DNA of 50,253 nucleotides from NCBI RefSeq assembly GCF_018642165.1, contig NZ_JAHHZM010000023.1, positions 1 to 50,253 of the forward strand, written 5' to 3'. How positions within the stretch are numbered: the first letter of the stretch is position 1; the number at the start of each line of letters is the position of its first letter. Source of the DNA: Echinicola shivajiensis. GTDB taxonomy: Bacteria; Bacteroidota; Bacteroidia; Cytophagales; Cyclobacteriaceae. Positions 17,328-25,382 of this stretch are shown here, piece after piece. A program made the translations under genes and the position numbers. A model generated the notes under the pieces. That model saw only the letters and a program-made list of their open reading frames with translations, was not told where the DNA came from and made no database searches.

Positions 17328-17612
17328 TTAGGGTTCAGGAGTAAGAGAAATATTTACAAATGTTCCCGGCTTATTAGGAATGGCATTTTCTGGATCATCA
17401 TCCATTTGATCAAACAGACAATGTTCTGAACTTTGATTACACAGATATTCCACTCCCTCAGTTGCTCCCGTGGCATCATACCACTTGTCCTCTACGGAAT
17501 CATAGCCAAACTCAGTCCCATCCACTTCAAGTGGAGAAGTAAACGCAAATGCGGCAATAATAGCCAACAAAAATGCACCTCCGCGTAGGAGGTTCTTCAT
17601 TGAATTTTTCAT
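17328..17612 (-). CDS. DUF6520-like small secreted protein
   Basis: A 94-residue protein from the ATG at 17612 (MKNSMKNLLRGGAFLLAIIA). The longer frame to 17729 adds 39 residues derived from repeat DNA before the signal peptide, so I reject it. A signal peptide ends near AFAFTSP, followed by an acidic mature part with two cysteines (Cys58 and Cys65, YLCNQSSEHC). This is the layout of DUF6520 proteins, which often stand beside MauE-like and SusC/SusD genes. The two cysteines could form a disulfide loop and be a substrate of the nearby redox proteins; that is inference. Confidence 0.7.
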   Translation of the reverse strand: MKNSMKNLLRGGAFLLAIIAAFAFTSPLEVDGTEFGYDSVEDKWYDATGATEGVEYLCNQSSEHCLFDQMDDDPENAIPNKPGTFVNISLTPEP

Positions 17613-18255
17613 AATTTTAGTATTATAATGAATAATAAATTCCGGTCGTTTTGGTTTCGTGGACCTTCCGAGAGGGACGGCCGGATTTCTTCCCCCTGCT
17701 GATGCCAGCCAAGCACCCCGTACCTTCACTGGCCATTCTAATGTTTTGGTGTAGAATCGTTAAATTGTCTAACTGGTTAATCGCTTAATCGGCTGTACTG
17801 TTATCCCGATCCCGTCTTGCTAGTCGGGATTTGCAATGCCTATACCCGATCAGCTTTCGGTTGTCCCGTCTGTTGTCCCGCCAGCTGAGCTGCGGGACCA
17901 TATAAAAGTGAGTCTCCGACTCACCCAATTCATCTGTATTTGCAATGCCCCTTACCGATTCTTATTTTTTCTTAGCTCGTACCCCCGCAGACCAACTTCC
18001 TCTATTAGAACTCCGTACTTCCCACTTCGTACCTTGCTAGTCTGGATTTGCAATCCCGACTCATTTATTCATGTGGTCCAGAATTGCAATCTTGACCCTA
18101 AATACAAGGCATTTGCAATGCCCCTCACCGAATCCTATTTTTTCTTAGCTCGTATCCCCACAGACCAACTTCCTTTATTAGAACTTCCCACTGTGTACCT
18201 TGTACTTCCCACTTCCCACTCCGTACTTCCTACTTAGTTCCTCGTGCTTCAATCT
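17613..18255. repeat. Composite repeats between DUF6520 and MauE genes
   Basis: No gene is seen; frames here are shadows of repeats. A paired-hairpin element lies at about 17875-17925 (GTCCCGCC...GCGGGAC, then GAGTCTCCGACTC). Copies of a roughly 90-base unit with ATTTGCAATGCCCC, TTTTTTCTTAGCTCGTA and CAGACCAACTTCC lie at about 17939 and 18111. Another ATTTGCAATC hairpin piece is at 18047-18100 and a heptamer tract at about 18190-18245. Confidence 0.65.
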
Positions 18256-18708
18256 TCAATCTTCCGTCTCCCGTCTCATATCTAAAGTCCCCTTACCATC
18301 CGGCTTGACCAGAATTCCGACCACCGCCAAGACCACAAATCCCAGGTTGAATAGAAAATGCGTTTCCCATCCAAGGCTACTGATCACACCGCCACAGCTG
18401 CAGGGAATCCTGCCAAACACATCCGTCAGCACCAATCCGATATAGACCGTAAAGCTGATAAGACAAATAAGGCATGCCCAAAGAGAAAGCGTTCTTGTTT
18501 TTGGGAAGAGAAGCATAATGGCCAATACCAATTCCATTATTGGAAGCCCATAAAGTAGGAGCGTAGCCATCCATTGAGGAAAAACTTGATTGTACATGGC
18601 ATTTTGGGTTCCACCCCAGTCATACCATTTACTGAAGGAGGTGTAGGCAAATAGCACCATAAGCACCAAAGCAATTCCTTCCCATAATACTTCTCCCAAC
18701 TTTTTCAT
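18256..18708 (-). CDS. MauE/DoxX-like redox membrane protein
   Basis: A 150-residue protein with four membrane segments (about 8-25, 48-68, 75-95 and 117-134). It has an N-terminal FAYTSFSKWYD and a conserved-looking GRIPCSCGG (Cys103 and Cys105), plus Cys79 and Cys82 in segment three. This matches the MauE/methylamine-utilisation-like group of Bacteroidota, thought to move reducing power across the membrane. The DUF6520 gene lies downstream on the same strand. It is bracketed by copies of the same 90-base repeat (18111 and 18850). Confidence 0.8.
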   Translation of the reverse strand: MKKLGEVLWEGIALVLMVLFAYTSFSKWYDWGGTQNAMYNQVFPQWMATLLLYGLPIMELVLAIMLLFPKTRTLSLWACLICLISFTVYIGLVLTDVFGRIPCSCGGVISSLGWETHFLFNLGFVVLAVVGILVKPDGKGTLDMRRETED

Positions 18709-19544
18709 CGCATTCCTTTCTTTCGCTAGTCTGGATTTGCAATCCAGACTCCGTTGTCCCGATCCCGCCTTGGCGGACGGGACGACTAAAATTGAGTCTC
18801 TGACTCACCCGCTGATCCAGATTTGCAATCTGGCCCCATAAATACAGGGCATTTGCAATGCCCCTTACCGAATCCTGTTTTTTCTTAGTTCCTATCCCCG
18901 CAGACCAACTTCCTCTATTAGAACTTCCCACTTCGTACCCTGTACCTCGTACTTCCTACTTCCCACTCCGTACTTCCCACTTCGCACCTCGTACTTCAAA
19001 CCTCGTACTTCATTCTAAGGACATTTGCAATGCCCATGTCTAATCCACTTCAATAGCGACAAAAAAATAATCTTCCGCCCTCAAATGCCTCCCCACTTTT
19101 TCCACTGCACATTCCTACATTTTCCCTGACGGAAGGTTGTAATGATTTGATTTCAAAGTAGATGAACCTTTTTGTAAAGCCAAATTTTTGATATGAAAAT
19201 AGTGTTATTTATATGATTTATATTCATTTGTTAAGATGGTTCCGACTTGCTAATTCACCCCACTTTTGAAGACCATGGTGTACAATGTTAAGCCGGTTAA
19301 CACCTGCTAGATTCGATTAGCCTTATAAGATTTCTATTGCTTTTAAGCCTCTTTTTGATCATATTCGCTTTTAATATTGAAAAATACCACTTTTAGGTGC
19401 CTTCTTATCAGGATTGTTTGCTTTTACACGAATACCACATACATAAGGAGATATATAATGGAATTTTTAAAAAGGAACAAAGGAGTTGTACTTAATTCTT
19501 ATATATGTTTAATAATATATTGGAATAATTAAAATATTATTGTT
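18709..19544. repeat. Repeat block upstream of the MauE-like gene, then AT-rich leader
   Basis: Positions 18724-18860 hold three stem-loops of the ATTTGCAAT family (AGTCTGG-ATTTGCAAT-CCAGACT; TCCAG-ATTTGCAAT-CTGG; GGGC-ATTTGCAAT-GCCC) and a GTCTCTGACTC hairpin. A third copy of the 90-base unit begins at about 18850, followed by a heptamer tract at 18930-19015. Positions 19040-19544 are AT-rich, without a gene, and should contain the promoter of the Crp/Fnr-like gene. Confidence 0.6.
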
Positions 19545-20120
19545 ATGGATCATTCAGACTTTTATCTAAAAAAACTGTATAATTTTTTATTCAATGAAGG
19601 GGAGGAGTTTTACAATGAAACGAATGAATTCATGGAGTATATTAGCCTATCAAGTGGGAAATTTTTGGGGCCTTATGATATATTGGATTCCCCTTTATGT
19701 ATAATTGTAAAGGGGGGCATTGCCAAGTTTGAACTTCGCGGTCCGGAATACCAGTGTACGGATCTTTGTCTTAAGAAGGAAGTAGCTTTTGACAATGCCA
19801 TATTAAATGGGGGCGGGGACAGAAAAATCAAGCTGATTGCCTCGGAAGAAACAGAGGTAAAGATTATTCCCTTGACCAAACTCACTAAATTGATTGAGAA
19901 ACATAAGGTAGAAAGTACTTATTTAGCCTTGTTGAGCCAGTTTTGGACAGCCAGGGAGGAAAAGAGAAATAATTTATTGTACATCAAGCCAGGTTCCAAA
20001 AGAAATCAGGTATTCAAAAGCTGTAACCCGGACTTGGTACAGCATTTCCCTAAAAAGACCATAGCCAAATACCTCAACCTTCACCCCAGTTCCTACAGCC
20101 GGATCGAAGGCGACTTTTAA
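19545..20120 (+). CDS. Crp/Fnr-like transcription regulator
   Basis: A 191-residue protein with the cyclic-nucleotide-binding-type beta roll in the first 120 residues (SGKFLGPYDILDSPLCIIVK; AKFELRGPEYQ; EETEVKIIPLTKLTKLIEKH) and a short C-terminal HTH-like end (HFPKKTIAKYLNLHPSSYSR). This is the build of the many Crp/Fnr-like regulators of Bacteroidota, whose ligand is usually unknown. The C-terminus is a minimal HTH. It is followed by repeats. Its targets may include the susC/susD or redox genes nearby, but the sequence does not show this. Confidence 0.7.
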   Translation: MDHSDFYLKKLYNFLFNEGEEFYNETNEFMEYISLSSGKFLGPYDILDSPLCIIVKGGIAKFELRGPEYQCTDLCLKKEVAFDNAILNGGGDRKIKLIASEETEVKIIPLTKLTKLIEKHKVESTYLALLSQFWTAREEKRNNLLYIKPGSKRNQVFKSCNPDLVQHFPKKTIAKYLNLHPSSYSRIEGDF

Positions 20121-20830
20121 CCCCACCTCGGACTTCATCTATCACAATTCTCATTTAGTCCTTCACATCTCTCCCTTCGTACCTCGTACTTCCCACTTCC
20201 CTCTTCCCTCTTCCCACTTCCTACCTCGTACCTCATACTTCAAACATCTCCTTTATGGGACTTTGTTCGACCCCTTCAGGGTCGTGCGGATTTGCCTTGG
20301 CGATTTCGTCTACGTAGATTTTACCCCTTCGGGGTAATTTGCAGAACGATTTTACGTCATAGCGAGAGGTCAACATTTTCTCGAATATAAAGTAGCTGAA
20401 TGACGTGAGCCAAAATTTCATTCATTCTGAACGTAGTGAACCTGTCTGCCGAAGGTAGAGAATCTCAATTAGGTATTGTGTTACTGGAAGAGATCCCAAG
20501 CTTCCTCAGGATGACATTTGTTTTCTTCTCAGAAATCAAGTCTTTAGTCTAACATCTAAAGTCTCAAATTTCCCGTCTCACCACACCGTACCTCGTACTA
20601 CCAACCCCCAGTTGTCCCGTTAGCTGAGCTGCGGGACGATTAAAATTGAGTCTCCAGGCTCAAATCTCCCGACTTCCTGCTTCCTACCTCATTACCCTGC
20701 TGTTCCACCTAAGCAATGCCCTTAATCCTAAACAATAAACCAGTGAACCCTTTAAACATTCCCCAATTCCCCATTTTACATTCTCCATTCCCACTTCCCA
20801 CTTCTGTCTTCCTACTTCGTACCTCATACT
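20121..20830. repeat. Repeat-filled gap
   Basis: No gene is seen. Heptamer tracts (YRTACYT) lie at about 20170-20245 and 20800-20835. Positions 20258-20280 and 20322-20338 have GACCCCTTCAGGGTC and ACCCCTTCGGGGT hairpins. Positions 20345-20395 carry part of the GAGAGGTCAACATTTTCTC repeat also found at 24.25 and 37.2 kb. A paired-hairpin element lies at 20607-20665 (GTCCCGTTAGC...GCGGGAC, then GAGTCTCCAGGCTC). Confidence 0.6.
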
Positions 20831-21064
20831 TCACCCTTCTTCCACCGTCACCTGACATAAAGCAGAGATCACTGCGCCGATCAAACTCATATAGCCGCCC
20901 CAGTCATGGATCACGTCGGGTAATCCCTCTGGAGCCCCCATCAGTACCGCACCTACTGTCGCCATAACAATGCCCGCATTCCGCAGGCTCCTGAAAAATG
21001 GTGGAGTAGGCTTTCCTGCCCGCTCCACGATTTCATGCCTCAATTGATTGATTTCCTTTAACAT
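20831..21064 (-). CDS. Small membrane protein, last gene of a DUF5675 operon
   Basis: A 77-residue protein read from the ATG at 21064 (MLKEINQLRHEIVERAGKPT), which overlaps the preceding stop; a longer frame to 21112 is less likely. It has two hydrophobic segments (about 28-44, AGIVMATVGAVLMGA, and 52-70, GGYMSLIGAVISALCQV). Family not recognised. Size, topology and neighbours resemble holin-like proteins of phage lysis modules, but there is no direct motif. Confidence 0.6.
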   Translation of the reverse strand: MLKEINQLRHEIVERAGKPTPPFFRSLRNAGIVMATVGAVLMGAPEGLPDVIHDWGGYMSLIGAVISALCQVTVEEG

Positions 21065-21306
21065 CCTGTTTTTAATCTTGATTGATGATTGCCAAACTGT
21101 TCTTTTATCCAATCCCTGAGTAAACCCTCCATCAGTTGGACGGAGGATTTAAGGGAACCAATATCCTTCTGCATGGTCCGAAAATCATCATGCAGGATTT
21201 TTAGAAAGTACAGGCTTCCACTGATCAGTACCAGTTGCAGCCAAAGTCCGGGATGATTGATCATCCATTCTTCCATTTGTTCCATAGGTGATAATATTGA
21301 GATCAA
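21058..21306 (-). CDS. Small membrane protein with coiled tail
   Basis: An 82-residue protein with one membrane segment (about 18-38, GLWLQLVLISGSLYFLKIL) followed by a helical tail (DDFRTMQKDIGSLKSSVQLM). Later starts at residues 8 or 11 (MEQMEEW, MEEWMINH) are possible. It overlaps the end of the DUF5675 gene by up to 119 bases in another frame and ends inside the start of the following gene, so the operon is very compressed. A spanin- or holin-accessory-like role is only a suggestion. Confidence 0.55.
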   Translation of the reverse strand: MISILSPMEQMEEWMINHPGLWLQLVLISGSLYFLKILHDDFRTMQKDIGSLKSSVQLMEGLLRDWIKEQFGNHQSRLKTGC

Positions 21307-21676
21307 TAGGGATCCCTTGGTTCATCTGTTCGAAAATAAACTGCTTGAAATTTTGATAAGCTATCCGCGATGCTTTCACCTGGATAGCCTCCTGATGAAA
21401 TAGCACGGGATGTATACCTCCATATTGCTCGGTCATTCCCTTGGAGAAACTTCGGATAGGATGGGCATATTGGCCATCTCCCTCCAACTCAATATTCCAA
21501 CCAAGCTGGGGAATGTACTTTCTGTGTAAGGGGTAGTGCCCCTCAGGGATAAATGACACTTGGCCATTTTTATCCATCTGAGGGAACTCTACCGTCTTAA
21601 CTAACTGCTCGCCTTTCCAATAAATAGTGCCTTGGGCACAGTCATCGAAAAGACGCCTGAATAGATAGAGACGCAT
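21188..21676 (-). CDS. DUF5675-family protein
   Basis: A 162-residue protein from the ATG at 21676 (MRLYLFRRLFDDCAQGTIYW). It has the DUF5675 features: an opening strand with the TxGxL-like turn, KTVEFPQ, then FIPEGHYPLHRKY and a later GGIHPVLFH with a histidine. Members occur in phages and bacteria and are uncharacterised. An alternative start at 21706 would overlap the upstream gene further. The last 40 codons are shared with the next gene in another frame. Confidence 0.7.
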   Translation of the reverse strand: MRLYLFRRLFDDCAQGTIYWKGEQLVKTVEFPQMDKNGQVSFIPEGHYPLHRKYIPQLGWNIELEGDGQYAHPIRSFSKGMTEQYGGIHPVLFHQEAIQVKASRIAYQNFKQFIFEQMNQGIPIDLNIITYGTNGRMDDQSSRTLAATGTDQWKPVLSKNPA

Positions 21677-21678
21677 GG

Positions 21679-22443
21679 TTAGCTGATCTTCAGGCTTTCC
21701 AAACACCTTAGGGAATTGGTCTTTTGTCCCTTGAAGTCATAGTATTTGCCATTGACCTCCTGACTAAATTCCAATCCCAAAAACAATAGCTGAAAAGCAG
21801 GGCTGATGCTACTGCTTTGCGTGACCGAGAGATTAAGGTCCGCAAGCAAACCTGTATTCAAATCAAAGAAGTCACTTTTTACGATATCCAGATCAAAAGT
21901 ATCTTCCTTGTCCACGTCTATGGTCAGTAAGCTAAGTGAAAATTGCCCTACATCTGAGCCATCCGGAATAATATCCTTGGGCAATTCAAAGCCGGCCTGC
22001 AAACTGAAATCTCCCGATCCAGTGCCCATAGTATACTCGATTTTTTCTCCCAGTATATATCCCATATGGGATTGCACATTAAATTCAAATCCATTTAGCG
22101 GATCTGGTTCCCCTTCCATGGGAGTACGCATTCCCCGGTCATTGACGGGATCGGACTTAGTAATCATATGCATGACTTTTGATAATCTACCCACCGTTCT
22201 TGGATCCGTATTGCTGGGACTAAGCACCGGTCTTAGCGACCTTCTGATTTTTCCACCCGCTCGGCAGCTCCTTCCAAACTCCGCATTATTTTGGCGGGTC
22301 CTTTCATAGCGCGGATCATTTTGGATACGCGCTGCATCCACGCCTCCTTTTTTCCTTACGCGGTACACACCATCCTTGGTCTTATAATAGTTAAGATCAT
22401 CCATGGTGCCTTTTACCTTCAGCAATCCTTCTTGTTTTGGCAT
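21679..22443 (-). CDS. Uncharacterised protein leading the DUF5675 operon
   Basis: A 254-residue protein opening MPKQEGLLKVKGTMDDLNYY and continuing KTKDGVYRVRKKGGVDAARI, then RTRQNNAEFGRSCRAGG. I know this N-terminal pattern (GxxKxxGTxxxxxxYKTxDGxxxRxKGGV) from many Bacteroidota proteins without known role. The rest is beta-rich (DFSLQAGFELPKDI; FSLSLLTIDVDKED). Its stop abuts the DUF5675 start. The set may be a phage-derived or secretion-related module; no other phage gene is present. Confidence 0.65.
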   Translation of the reverse strand: MPKQEGLLKVKGTMDDLNYYKTKDGVYRVRKKGGVDAARIQNDPRYERTRQNNAEFGRSCRAGGKIRRSLRPVLSPSNTDPRTVGRLSKVMHMITKSDPVNDRGMRTPMEGEPDPLNGFEFNVQSHMGYILGEKIEYTMGTGSGDFSLQAGFELPKDIIPDGSDVGQFSLSLLTIDVDKEDTFDLDIVKSDFFDLNTGLLADLNLSVTQSSSISPAFQLLFLGLEFSQEVNGKYYDFKGQKTNSLRCLESLKIS

Positions 22444-22756
22444 AACATTTAAGTTTTAAAATGAAACATACCCTAAGATCAAGAGTGAAATTCATAATGT
22501 AAAAAAACAGGGAACGGATAGGACTAAACAGGATAAGTAGATGCTCAAGGGAACAAAAGAAGGGAAAGGAAGAAAAGGGGATAAATAGTAGTAAATTGTT
22601 AGTAATAGGCCATATTACGTATATCAGTAACTTTTATTATTAGAACTAAATGCTTATTTTAAGGTCTCATTAGGTTGTATGGTTTATAATTTAACTTGAA
22701 ATAGCTATAAAAAAATAAGGTCGATAAAGAGTCTGGAAAGTCTTTGCTGTTCCATG

Positions 22757-22811
22757 GACGTTTCCTAGACGTCTCCTAGATGTCTCCTCTACGCTTCCTC
22801 TTAGTGTCCTC
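22757..22811. promoter_or_regulatory. Five 11-bp phased repeats upstream of the DUF5675 operon
   Basis: Five consecutive units: GACGTTTCCTA, GACGTCTCCTA, GATGTCTCCTC, TACGCTTCCTC, TTAGTGTCCTC. The period is exactly 11 bases, about one helical turn, so the sites would lie on one face of DNA as in PhoB-type response-regulator boxes. They start 314 bases upstream of the minus-strand operon. Confidence 0.45.
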
Positions 22812-22962
22812 TTTGGAGTCACGATATGACTATATATAAATTAAACATGTATTCATCCGTTGGAAGAAGCTGATAGCCTAAGGCAGATGCTTTGATTTTT
22901 CAGAGTTACTAGGAAGCATATTATATATTTGGAAATGAAATATAATCCAAAAATGAATAATT

Positions 22963-23144
22963 GGCCCTTGGGGCATTAGTTTTTGAGGCAGTTGCGGAGG
23001 GCGTTAAAAAAGTGAGTTAGCTTGCGAAGGAGACGAGCAAGATCCACTCACTTTTAGGCCGTAGAAGCTTTCTCAAAATCAAATTGAAAGAAATGAATTT
23101 TTTCGAAATCGAAATCATTCAATTTGAATAATGCTCCAAAGGCC
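22963..23144 (+). repeat. Three-way-junction structured element, copy B
   Basis: The closing stem pairs GGCCCTTGGGGCATTA with TAATGCTCCAAAGGCC. Arm 1 starts with GTTTTTGAG and returns with CTCAAAATC, carrying an inner arm AAGTGAG/CTCACTT with apical TTGC/GCAA. Arm 2 pairs TCAAATTGAA with TTCAATTTGA. It is followed by CCTAGATTTTTGGTCC, as in copy C. Confidence 0.65.
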
Positions 23145-23731
23145 TAGATTTTTGGTCCTTTTCATCAATGGAAATGCGTAGCATTCATGATGACCATCAA
23201 GAATAATAAAAAATACCTGAATAAAAGGACAGGAAAAAGGATAGGAAAATAGAGATAGGTATTAGAAGATGATTAACAAAATAATCTGTATATCCGCAAA
23301 GACACCAGTAGCTTTTTGTAAATAAGCTATTCTTTCAGTAAGAACACAAAAGTCCAAAGGAATGATATTTTATTCCGTGTAAATCTGTGGAATCCGTGAG
23401 AAATAAGTTTACTGGTGTAATAACGGATAATCATATAAATTAATTAAAATCAAACTTAAATAGTACAGGGAGAAATCCTGATAATGTCGATTGAGATTTG
23501 CTAAATGACTATACTTATTCCAATATACTATGTCAGAACAAATTAGATGATTGAAAATAATAAAAGCAAAAGGGTGGTGCATAAGCACTGTATTGGAACC
23601 CCACGGATTAAACAGAATGCGATTAAAAAGTGGAGGTACTTGTGAAGAGGGGAAGTTTTTATTTGTAACCCGAGAGTTTAGTAGACGGTGACGAAAAAGC
23701 CTTAGCTCGGGTTTGGTAAAATAGTTGTAGA

Positions 23732-23929
23732 ATGAAGCAAGGAAGACGATTGTTTATGTACTGCAAAGACGTCATGATGATTACAGGAAAAGGAGAAAAG
23801 GCCAGCAGAAACCTTATCAGAAGGATCAAAAAAGCCTTTGACAAAAAAGAACATCAGGACATCACAGTAGTCGAATTTTCTGTTTATACCGGTGCAGATC
23901 TAGAAGATCTATGGCCATATATAAGATAG
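23732..23929 (+). CDS. Small HTH-like protein
   Basis: A 65-residue protein: LFMYCKDVMMITGKGEKASR, then NLIRRIKKAFDKKEHQDITV and VEFSVYTGADLEDLWPYI. This matches a common Bacteroidota pattern (YxKDVxxxxGxSxRxAxRxxxxIKK...VxEFxxYTG) that I take to be a small DNA-binding domain often near mobile elements; the assignment is from memory of the pattern. It stands alone, followed by its own terminator. A start at residue 9 (MYCKDV) is also possible. Confidence 0.65.
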   Translation: MKQGRRLFMYCKDVMMITGKGEKASRNLIRRIKKAFDKKEHQDITVVEFSVYTGADLEDLWPYIR

Positions 23930-23992
23930 CCTATCTAACCGGTATGGACGATTTTTGAGGATTTATTTATAAACCACTAAAGAATCAAAATC

Positions 23993-24023
23993 AAAAAGAT
24001 CTCCCCACAAAGGAGGTCTTTTT
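23993..24023 (+). terminator. Intrinsic terminator after the HTH-like gene
   Basis: AAAAAGATCTCC pairs with GGAGGTCTTTTT around a seven-base loop and ends in T's. It is 64 bases after the stop of the small HTH-like gene. Confidence 0.8.
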
Positions 24024-25150
24024 CTATATATCTATTTTCCACTCTTAATTAGCCGTTGTCCTGCCAGCCTAGCTGCAGGACCTTGTGTGTATTTAGTACA
24101 CCGATGACTTATAACTAAAAATAAAACTGGCTGGTCCAGATTTGCAATCTGGACCTATAAATACAAGGCATTTGCAATGCCCCTTAACATATTAGCTTTA
24201 TTTCCTAAGTCGGCTGACAGTGGCAATCTTGTGTCTTTTATACGTTACTGCGAGAGGTTAACATTTTCTCAAATATAAAAGAGTTGTATTAGTAAGCTTC
24301 AAATCGATGTCACTCGCCGCGGCGAGAGGATCTATTTACCTAATCGTTACTGGAAGAGATGCTTCCTATCGTCAGCATAGCCTGCCCCAAAGAATATCGG
24401 GGACATTTTATTCAGGTCAATGGACATTTGTTTTCGTCTCAGAAATCCATGTCTTTAGTCTCACATCCAGAGTCTCAAATCTCCCGTCTTCCACCTCCCT
24501 AATTCGTACCTCGTACTTCCTACTTTTTACTTATTTTCCCAATGATCGGAGTTTTGCAGTGACGGAGATGAAATTAAGTTTCTTATCTCCTATACTTTCC
24601 AACTCAAACTTCCAATTTCCCCTCAACACGCTGTTATCCCGTCGACTCTGTCGCGGGATCAAATAGCTAGGAGTCTCTGACTCCGCATTTCTTTATATTT
24701 GAGTCGGAGACTCAAGGTTAACCAGTACCAAGTCGGAGACTTTGTACAACCTATCTAATAATACTCCAGACTCCCTACTCAAGACTAATAAAAATCAATA
24801 TCTGTGTTTATCTGTGCCGATCTGTGGTTCCCTCACTTCAAATTCCCCTACTTCGTACCTCCCACTTCGTACCCCGTACATCATACCTCATACCTCGTAC
24901 TTCCAATACTTTTTTCCTCCAGACCAACACAACCTTTGGGACCTCAGCGAACTCCGTGCCCTCTGTGGTTTATAACCTTCCCACTTCGTACTTTCTACAT
25001 CGTACCTCGTACTTCATTCCTCGTACTTCCAACCTCGTACTTCATCAACAAAATCCCGTAAACAAACCCCTCCATATCCAAAACATATAACAAACATTTC
25101 TTATTTTAAGTCCAATTCCCCAGCCACTCCCTTGCATTTGTCACCCAAAC
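24024..25150. repeat. Long repeat block before the polysaccharide cluster
   Basis: No gene is seen; open frames here are repeat shadows. Paired-hairpin elements lie at about 24055-24090, 24125-24180 (TCCAG-ATTTGCAAT-CTGGA, then GGC-ATTTGCAAT-GCC) and 24628-24690 (ATCCCG..CGGGAT, then GAGTCTCTGACTC). Heptamer tracts lie at about 24505-24530, 24850-24905 and 24975-25045. Positions 24250-24378 are one half of a large inverted pair with 37166-37295. Confidence 0.65.
24250..24378 (+). repeat. Long inverted repeat, left copy
   Basis: About 129 bases beginning GCGAGAGGTTAACATTTTCT and ending CCTATCGTCAGCAT recur in reverse complement at 37166-37295 with roughly ten differences by eye. The shared centre contains the palindrome CTCGCCGCGGCGAG. 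A shorter piece of the same repeat lies at about 20345-20395. Confidence 0.75.
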
Positions 25151-25186
25151 GAGTAAATTTGTTACTCATGAGTAATTTTTTTACTC
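25151..25186. promoter_or_regulatory. Two tandem GAGTAA-N5-TTACTC operators
   Basis: Two 17-bp perfect inverted repeats: GAGTAA-atttg-TTACTC at 25151-25167 and GAGTAA-ttttt-TTACTC at 25170-25186, with centres 19 bases apart. The junction itself is a 14-bp palindrome, TTACTCATGAGTAA. They lie 197 bases before the first polysaccharide gene, in AT-rich sequence without repeats, so they are good candidates for a regulator binding site of the cluster. Confidence 0.55.
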
Positions 25187-25382
25187 ACTCCCGCTAGGTG
25201 CCACTGAAAGATCAATTGGGACCGACCGGGCGAAGCTATTGAGCAGTTGTTAGATTCAATTAATACATGCTTTTTAGAGTTTATTATTCTTTATACTGAT
25301 CTATAATTCCAAATCTAGGCGGATTAATAAAAAAATGATATTACAAAAAAAGATAATGATTGGATTTAGTTAAATAGTTGAA

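Larger units (their letters stand above)
22444..23731. other. Gene-free region with regulatory-like and structured elements
   Basis: No gene is seen in 1288 bases. It holds an 11-bp tandem repeat at 22757-22811 and the three-way structured element copy B at 22963-23144. Near 23375-23400 is a short CCGTGTAAATCTGTGGAATC repeat of a kind also seen near 24800. The rest is AT-rich with no recognisable signal. Confidence 0.55.

Noticed and set aside
17613-17729. Longer N-terminus for the DUF6520-like gene
   Set aside because: It would place 39 non-hydrophobic residues before the signal peptide.
17836-18445. Plus-strand ORFs rich in Pro, Thr, Ser and Tyr
   Set aside because: They read through heptamer and hairpin repeats; the same peptide words recur at 18858, 24804 and 45877 wherever the repeat occurs.
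24307-25090. ORFs before the ABC transporter
   Set aside because: The first shares its opening with a minus-strand ORF at 37097-37360 only because both lie in the inverted repeat; the others are three-frame readings of one heptamer tract.
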